Assembly: GCA_047631555.1 (NCBI GenBank)
Contig: JBLHZY010000002.1
Location: forward strand, 248,001 to 312,000
Length of the DNA stretch: 64,000 nt
Direction: 5' to 3'
Origin: JBLHZY01 sp047631555
GTDB taxonomy: Bacteria; Pseudomonadota; Alphaproteobacteria; Rhodobacterales; Rhodobacteraceae
The notes beneath the pieces are model-generated. The model saw only the letters and a list, made by a program, of their open reading frames with translations, ran no database searches and was not told the DNA's origin. Position numbers and translations under genes: made by a program. Below, piece after piece: positions 59,859 through 64,000 of this stretch; positions within the stretch are counted from its first letter, which is position 1, and the number at the start of each line of letters is the position of its first letter.

Positions 59859-60377
59859 TTAACTCACGTCTTGTCGGACGATATCCATAATCAAAACATC
59901 TGAAACTTGTTCGCCAAGGGTCTTTTGCGCAATTTCCCGCAGAGAATTTCGCAGCAATGACATGTTGCTGCTATCGGTAAAGGAGCCGCGAAAACCGCCG
60001 ACGTTGGCGTGATCAAACAGAACTTGCAGAAAGGCATCGCGCAGCTTGGGTTCGCGTTGATAAACAATTTCGCGCCCGCCAGGGCTCACTTCAAGGCTGA
60101 GCGAAAGCACAACCATTGCCGCGACTCGGCCGTCTTCAACATCGGGAATAATGAACTGATTGTTGAGTTTGACGTATTCGAACCCTTCATGCTCAGCTCC
60201 CATAGGATCTTCAGGTTCGGTCTCATGTTCGCTTGACGCCATTTTGGGATCTGACCCAACATCTCCGCAGGGCTGAAGTTCAACGATTTCGATTGGCGGG
60301 GGGCGCAAAAGCTTGCCTGCAAAAATTCCGCCGCCGAGGCCGATCAGCGCGAGTAGGATTGGAAAAATTTTCTTCAT
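59859..60377 (-). CDS. second FliL-like protein
   Basis: This 172-residue protein has an N-terminal membrane helix or uncleaved anchor (IFPILLALIGLGGGIFAG), an acidic linker and a periplasmic domain like FliL: YVKLNNQFIIPDV, VAAMVVLSLSLEV, and the C-terminal LGEQVSDVLIMDIVRQDVS, which matches the end of FliL (VLIMEFVLS). It is distinct from the FliL at 49785 and lies at the end of the basal-body operon after flgH, 12 bases apart. It may adjust stator or rod function. Confidence 0.75.
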   Translation of the reverse strand: MKKIFPILLALIGLGGGIFAGKLLRPPPIEIVELQPCGDVGSDPKMASSEHETEPEDPMGAEHEGFEYVKLNNQFIIPDVEDGRVAAMVVLSLSLEVSPGGREIVYQREPKLRDAFLQVLFDHANVGGFRGSFTDSSNMSLLRNSLREIAQKTLGEQVSDVLIMDIVRQDVS

Positions 60378-60389
60378 ACTATCCTCGGG

Positions 60390-61118
60390 TTAAAACGGGG
60401 CGACAATATCGATGATTTGTTGGCCATAGCGGGGTTGTTGCATTTGGCTGATCTGGCCGCGACCACCATAGGAAATGCGCGCGGAAGCAATTTTGTCGTA
60501 GGTGATTTCGTTTTGACGCGAGATATCTTCGGGCCGCACATATCCGCTAACCAGCAGTTCGCGGATTTCATAATTGACGCGAACCTCTTGCGAGCCCTCA
60601 ATTGAAAGCACCCCATTTGGCAGCACTTCAACAATTGTTGCCGCAACGCGCAGCAAAAGTTTTTCATTCCGCCGCACCGAGCCATTGCCCGAGCTGGCTG
60701 ATGTTGAGTTCGTGCTGATAGCAGAATCAAGTGAGGAGCCTTCTGGCATCGTTGCATTTATGCGCTGTGGAATGCCAAGCAAGGATGGGATCGCCATGGA
60801 TTCGGAACCAGAGCGGCCGCGCGAGGAGGTATTGGAGATCTCGGCGCTTTCGTCGATCTCGATCACGACAGTCATGATGTCTCCGCGTTTTATTGCGCGT
60901 CGATCGCCTAGCAGTGATCGTTGGCCCGCGGTCCAAAGCGATGCGCCGTCGATTGTGCGTTTGGGTTCGATGGTCGTGGGGAGGCCTGGCGAAATCATTG
61001 CCGAATATTCAGGCGTTGATCTTGGCGCGGTGAATTCTGGTACGCGGCCAACCTCTTCGAGATTGGTGCAGGCTGAGAGGCTGATGAGTGTGATTGCTGC
61101 GATTGGGGTTAGGCGCAT
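60390..61118 (-). CDS. flgH: flagellar L-ring lipoprotein FlgH
   Basis: The 242-residue outer-membrane ring protein has a lipobox (ISLSACTN, cysteine about 17). GASLWTAGQRSLLGDRRAIKRGD and VVIEIDESAEISN are typical of FlgH, and the end GYVRPEDISRQNEITYDKIASARISYGGRG is the conserved barrel segment; I quote only the ends: GYVRPEDIS and ARISYGGRG. It works with FlgI. It is nine bases after flgA. Confidence 0.94.
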   Translation of the reverse strand: MRLTPIAAITLISLSACTNLEEVGRVPEFTAPRSTPEYSAMISPGLPTTIEPKRTIDGASLWTAGQRSLLGDRRAIKRGDIMTVVIEIDESAEISNTSSRGRSGSESMAIPSLLGIPQRINATMPEGSSLDSAISTNSTSASSGNGSVRRNEKLLLRVAATIVEVLPNGVLSIEGSQEVRVNYEIRELLVSGYVRPEDISRQNEITYDKIASARISYGGRGQISQMQQPRYGQQIIDIVAPF

Positions 61119-61127
61119 GGGATATCC

Positions 61128-61574
61128 TTAATTGAATGCGTCGCGCAGGCTGCCGACTTGGACGGAGCCATCGGGTGCGACGATACCTGTAACGGTTGAG
61201 CGGGAGGCGAGGTTCATCACGCGCAGTGAATCACCGATGCCTGCGCGGCCAAGGGCGCGCGCTTCTGTTGTGAGATGAAGGCCGGATTTGATATAGATAA
61301 GCTCAACGATTTCGTTGCGCTCGATGATCGCGGCGGGGCCAACATCCTCGATCCGAATTGGTCGACCAGCGTAGAGAACGACGCGCGCTTCAAGGCCGAT
61401 GGCTTCGTCTGGATCGATGAGGGTTCCGGGGACATCGCCTTCGATGGTTTTGATATCGCTTGGCGAGAGAATCGCGCGCGAGCGGATGGTGTGCGTTGGG
61501 ACGAGCACATCGGATTTGGCCGCGAGTGGGGCTGTGAGCGCGAGTGCTGTGAGGAGGGCTAAGGCGTGTTTCAT
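61128..61574 (-). CDS. flgA: P-ring chaperone FlgA
   Basis: This is a short FlgA of 148 residues with a signal peptide (cleavage after TAPLAA) and an SAF-type domain: VLVPTHTIRSRAILSPSDIK, VLYAGRPIRIEDV and GDSLRVMNLASRSTVTGIV. It helps FlgI assemble in the periplasm. It lacks the longer N-terminal domain of enterobacterial FlgA, as is common in alphaproteobacteria. It starts one base after flgG ends. Confidence 0.92.
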   Translation of the reverse strand: MKHALALLTALALTAPLAAKSDVLVPTHTIRSRAILSPSDIKTIEGDVPGTLIDPDEAIGLEARVVLYAGRPIRIEDVGPAAIIERNEIVELIYIKSGLHLTTEARALGRAGIGDSLRVMNLASRSTVTGIVAPDGSVQVGSLRDAFN

Positions 61575-61575
61575 A

Positions 61576-62361
61576 TCAACGGATCTGCGTCGTTGCAGAG
61601 AGCATTTGATCGGCCGCTGTGATCACTTTGGCGTTCAGCTCATAGCCGCGCTGGGCTTCGATCAATTCGGTCACTTCGCGGACCGCATCTACGGAGCTAT
61701 CCTCAAGAAAGCCTTGGCGCATGGTGCCGATGCCATCTTGGCCGGGCGTGTTGACCAAGGCGGGGCCAGATGCGCCTGTTTCGAGGAAGAGATTGCCGCC
61801 GATGGCTTCAAGCCCTTTGGAATTGGTAAAGCCGGCAAGGGTGAATTGGCCCAGTTGTTGGGGTTGAATTTGATCGTTGAAATAGGCGTAGACCTCGCCC
61901 TGAGCGTTGATCGAGATAGAGCGCGCGTCGTCGGGGATCGTGATTTCGGGCTGAACCGCATGGCCATCTGATGTAACGATAAGGCCGTCGGGCGAGCGGT
62001 TTAGCCCACCGTCGCGGGTATAGGCGGATGCGCCGGAGGGCAGGGTGACTTCAAAGTAACCTTTGCCTTCAATCGCGATATCAAGATCGCCGCCAGTGGA
62101 AGAAAGGGAGCCTTGGGCCAATTCGACGGTAACGGAGGAAGGGCGGACACCAAGGCCCAGTTGAACGCCCGTTGGCAACATGCGCCCGTCAGAGGCGCTG
62201 ATGGAACCGGCGCGGGTAAGTTGCTGATAATGCAGATCTGCAAATTCCGCGCGCCGAGCATTGTAGCCCGTCGTATTCATGTTGGCGAGGTTCTGCGAGA
62301 TTGTCTCGACTCGCATCTGTTGGGCGCTCATACCCGTGGCTGCAATTGTTAAGGCGCGCAT
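61576..62361 (-). CDS. flgG: distal rod protein FlgG
   Basis: The 261-residue rod protein has the N-terminal axial motif MRALTIAATGMSAQQMRVET and SQNLANMNTTGYNARRAEF, the D-I-A-I-E-G-K-G-Y-F segment (about 93-102) and the C-terminal EAQRGYELNAKVITAADQML. Length is exactly that of FlgG elsewhere. GGAGAG lies before the ATG. It follows flgF by 12 bases. Confidence 0.96.
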   Translation of the reverse strand: MRALTIAATGMSAQQMRVETISQNLANMNTTGYNARRAEFADLHYQQLTRAGSISASDGRMLPTGVQLGLGVRPSSVTVELAQGSLSSTGGDLDIAIEGKGYFEVTLPSGASAYTRDGGLNRSPDGLIVTSDGHAVQPEITIPDDARSISINAQGEVYAYFNDQIQPQQLGQFTLAGFTNSKGLEAIGGNLFLETGASGPALVNTPGQDGIGTMRQGFLEDSSVDAVREVTELIEAQRGYELNAKVITAADQMLSATTQIR

Positions 62362-62373
62362 TCTGCTCTCTCC

Positions 62374-63090
62374 TTATCGGCTGAGGGTTGAGAGGACGGC
62401 GCGAATACGCTCATCCTCTCGCTCAAGAAATTTCTGGCCTAATTCATAGGCATGTTGGACTTCGATCATCCGTGCGATTTCGGTAACGGCGTTGACGTTT
62501 GAGCTTTCTGTAAAACCCTGCACAATGCGCGGATCATCGACCGGAAGCGTGCCGCCGGGCACAAGAAAGCGAACGCCGTCACGCCGGCTCATATCGTTGG
62601 GGTCTTCAGGTGCGAAAAGGCCGATTTGCCCAAGCGGGCGGCCATCTGCAGAGTAGGTTCCATCGGTGGCAACCGAGATCGATTTTGCGTCCGGCGGAAT
62701 GAAGATCGGTGCGCCGCCAGTGTCTAGGACACGAAAACCGTCATGGGTTACAAGTTCGCCCGCTTCGTTTGGCGTGAAGGCGCCGTTGCGGGTTAGGGTT
62801 TCGCCTTCTGGGGTTTCGATCATGAAGAAGCCATCGCCTTCGATTGCGAAATCAAATGCACCGCCGGTTTGGGATAATGCGCCTTGGGCGTTTGATGTCA
62901 TCCGAACGTTCGCATAGGCCATCGAAAGGGAGGCTTCGTCGGGCTCAAGTGCGGAGATATGTTCGGCAAAGATCAAGCCTTCGCGGCGAAAGCCGGTCGT
63001 TGAGATATTGGCGATATTATTGGCCACAGCTTGCATTTCGCGCATGAGGCCAGATTGGCGGGTAAGTGATGTGTAGCCTGCGCTGTCCAT
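62374..63090 (-). CDS. flgF: proximal rod protein FlgF
   Basis: The 238-residue rod protein has the axial start SLTRQSGLMREMQAVANNIA with NISTTGFRREG, a central D-F-A-I-E-G-D-G-F-F and a C-terminal VTEIARMIEVQHAYELGQKF. The ATG at 63090 has GGGGAG upstream inside the fliQ tail; the frame is open to 63318 only as a shadow of fliQ. It lies two bases after fliQ. Confidence 0.94.
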   Translation of the reverse strand: MDSAGYTSLTRQSGLMREMQAVANNIANISTTGFRREGLIFAEHISALEPDEASLSMAYANVRMTSNAQGALSQTGGAFDFAIEGDGFFMIETPEGETLTRNGAFTPNEAGELVTHDGFRVLDTGGAPIFIPPDAKSISVATDGTYSADGRPLGQIGLFAPEDPNDMSRRDGVRFLVPGGTLPVDDPRIVQGFTESSNVNAVTEIARMIEVQHAYELGQKFLEREDERIRAVLSTLSR

Positions 63091-63092
63091 GC

Positions 63093-63359
63093 CTAGCTCC
63101 CCGCAATCAGTGGGATGATACGATCGGTGAAAAAGCCCGTGAGCGTTTCTGTCATGAAGCCCATGGAGACCCAGAAAACCGCAAGGATTGCGACCAGTTT
63201 TGGCACAAACGTGAGCGTCATTTCTTGGATTGAGGTGAGGGCCTGAAAGAGGCCAACGATGAGGCCTGCGCATAGGGCAACAAAAAGGATCGGAGTTGAG
63301 ATCATTACCGCGATCCAAAGGCCTTGGCGCAATGTGTCATAAAAGATGATTTCATCCAT
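63093..63359 (-). CDS. fliQ: flagellar export gate protein FliQ
   Basis: The 88-residue gate subunit has two membrane helices (VALCAGLIVGLFQALTSIQ, then VAILAVFWVSMGFM), a conserved Q-E-M-T-L-T-F-V-P-K motif between them and the typical length. It joins FliP and FliR, encoded in other operons here. It starts two bases after the fliE stop. Confidence 0.95.
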   Translation of the reverse strand: MDEIIFYDTLRQGLWIAVMISTPILFVALCAGLIVGLFQALTSIQEMTLTFVPKLVAILAVFWVSMGFMTETLTGFFTDRIIPLIAGS

Positions 63360-63361
63360 GA

Positions 63362-63658
63362 CTACACCGGCATCCGCAGGATTTCTTGATAGGCTTCAAC
63401 GACCTTATCGCGCACGGTAACAGCCGTTTCGACGGCAAGCTCCGTTTGGGCGAGAGCGGTCACGAGAGAGTGCGCATCAGCGCCGCCTGTCATGGCGGCC
63501 TTTGCGATGTCTTCGGTTTGGCTAAGGGTTTGCGCAAAGGAACCTGCGGCCTGCGCAAAGGGGTTGGTTGTTTGACCGCCGCCGGCTTCGGGCTTGGGGG
63601 CGGTTGCGGGTTTGGTTTGGGCGTAGCCTTGGGCGGCAAATGCGGAGCGGATATCCAT
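63362..63658 (-). CDS. fliE: MS-ring/rod junction protein FliE
   Basis: The 98-residue FliE links the MS ring to the rod. A variable, alanine-rich start is followed by the family end SLVTALAQTELAVETAVTVRDKVVEAYQEI, of which TELAVETAVTVRDKVVEAY is the diagnostic part. It lies eleven bases after flgC and before fliQ in the basal-body operon. Confidence 0.92.
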   Translation of the reverse strand: MDIRSAFAAQGYAQTKPATAPKPEAGGGQTTNPFAQAAGSFAQTLSQTEDIAKAAMTGGADAHSLVTALAQTELAVETAVTVRDKVVEAYQEILRMPV

Positions 63659-63669
63659 TCTGGTTTCCT

Positions 63670-64000
63670 TTATCTGCGCAGAAGTTCAAGCAGGGATTTC
63701 GACATTTGTCGGGCCTGATCGAACATCTTGAGATTGGCTTCGTAAGAACGCTGCGCTTCGCGCGCGTCGGCAATTTCGATAACGATATCAACGTTGGAGC
63801 CGTCATAATGGCCGGTTTCATCGGCCAGCGGGTGGCCAGGATCATAGATTGAAACGAGCGGTGAGCGATCAAGAGCGACGCGGCTTGTTTGCACTTCGCC
63901 AGTTCGCCGCCCTGCCTCGACAACGTTTTCAAACGCGGCCGTTTTGCGCTGATATCCGGGTGTGTCAGCGTTGGCGATGTTTTCTGAAACATGGCGCAAG
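63670..64000 (-). CDS. flgC: proximal rod protein FlgC, N-terminus cut by window edge
   Basis: The visible 109 residues begin within the axial-protein motif (RHVSENIANADTPGYQRK), which in FlgC normally starts about 20 residues in, so the true start lies past the right edge. GSNVDIVIEIADAREAQRSYEAN and the C-terminal QMSKSLLELLRR are characteristic of FlgC. It is upstream of fliE in the operon; flgB and fliI are probably beyond the window. Confidence 0.92.
   Translation of the reverse strand, partial: LRHVSENIANADTPGYQRKTAAFENVVEAGRRTGEVQTSRVALDRSPLVSIYDPGHPLADETGHYDGSNVDIVIEIADAREAQRSYEANLKMFDQARQMSKSLLELLRR

Noticed and set aside
1..64000. CRISPR arrays, tRNA or rRNA genes, insertion sequences, integrases
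   Set aside because: Looked for while reading; no regular spaced repeats, cloverleaf sequences, transposase or integrase motifs were seen.

Overview
The window looks like a chromosomal segment of a motile alphaproteobacterium, most likely Rhodobacterales (Roseobacter-like). The main reason is the last 24 kb, a flagellar superoperon with the gene order and accessory genes of that group (SltF-type lytic transglycosylase, MotE-like protein, short FliL-like and coiled-coil genes), together with CtrA-like boxes. I see no rRNA or tRNA genes, CRISPR array, insertion sequence or phage genes.

Region 1 (1-10044, all minus strand) is a ten-gene extracellular polysaccharide operon of the colanic-acid type: WcaI-like glycosyltransferase, gmd and fcl (GDP-L-fucose synthesis), a Wzx-type flippase, a Wzy/ligase-type membrane protein, two GT4 glycosyltransferases, a WcaF-like acetyltransferase and two GT2 glycosyltransferases, the last cut by the left edge. 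Every junction overlaps. The outer-membrane exporter Wza sits apart at 15300-16661.

Region 2 (10273-28513) is metabolic and sensory: a chemoreceptor with a small overlapping partner gene, an acyl-CoA dehydrogenase with a convergent TetR gene, wza, a five-gene peptide-type ABC transporter, an acyl-CoA thioesterase, and what looks like a Baeyer-Villiger cassette (alpha/beta hydrolase, EthA/AlmA-type monooxygenase, short-chain dehydrogenase) around a TetR protein with two complete DNA-binding halves. A 20-bp motif recurs before the monooxygenase, before the dehydrogenase and twice before the ABC operon, suggesting one regulon.

Region 3 (28547-40244) is accessory: a three-gene glycosyltransferase operon, a membrane-associated serine hydrolase, and a two-gene Septu-like module (34596-37791) made of an HNH protein and a second HNH domain fused to an ABC/OLD-type ATPase. 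The fused HNH looks catalytically degenerate while the free one is intact; no reverse transcriptase is nearby. This is the best candidate for an undescribed defence variant. A fumarylpyruvate-hydrolase-type gene and a GMC oxidoreductase follow.

Region 4 (40326-64000) is flagellar: motB flgE flgK flgL flgI forward; fliP fliN fliH fliF reverse; fliL, DUF, motE, motA, a large periplasmic protein, sltF, flhA, fliR, flhB and a coiled-coil gene forward; then a second FliL-like gene, flgH flgA flgG flgF fliQ fliE flgC reverse, running off the right edge. FlhB has NPEH where NPTH is usual. Flagellin, fliI, fliG and fliM are not in the window.
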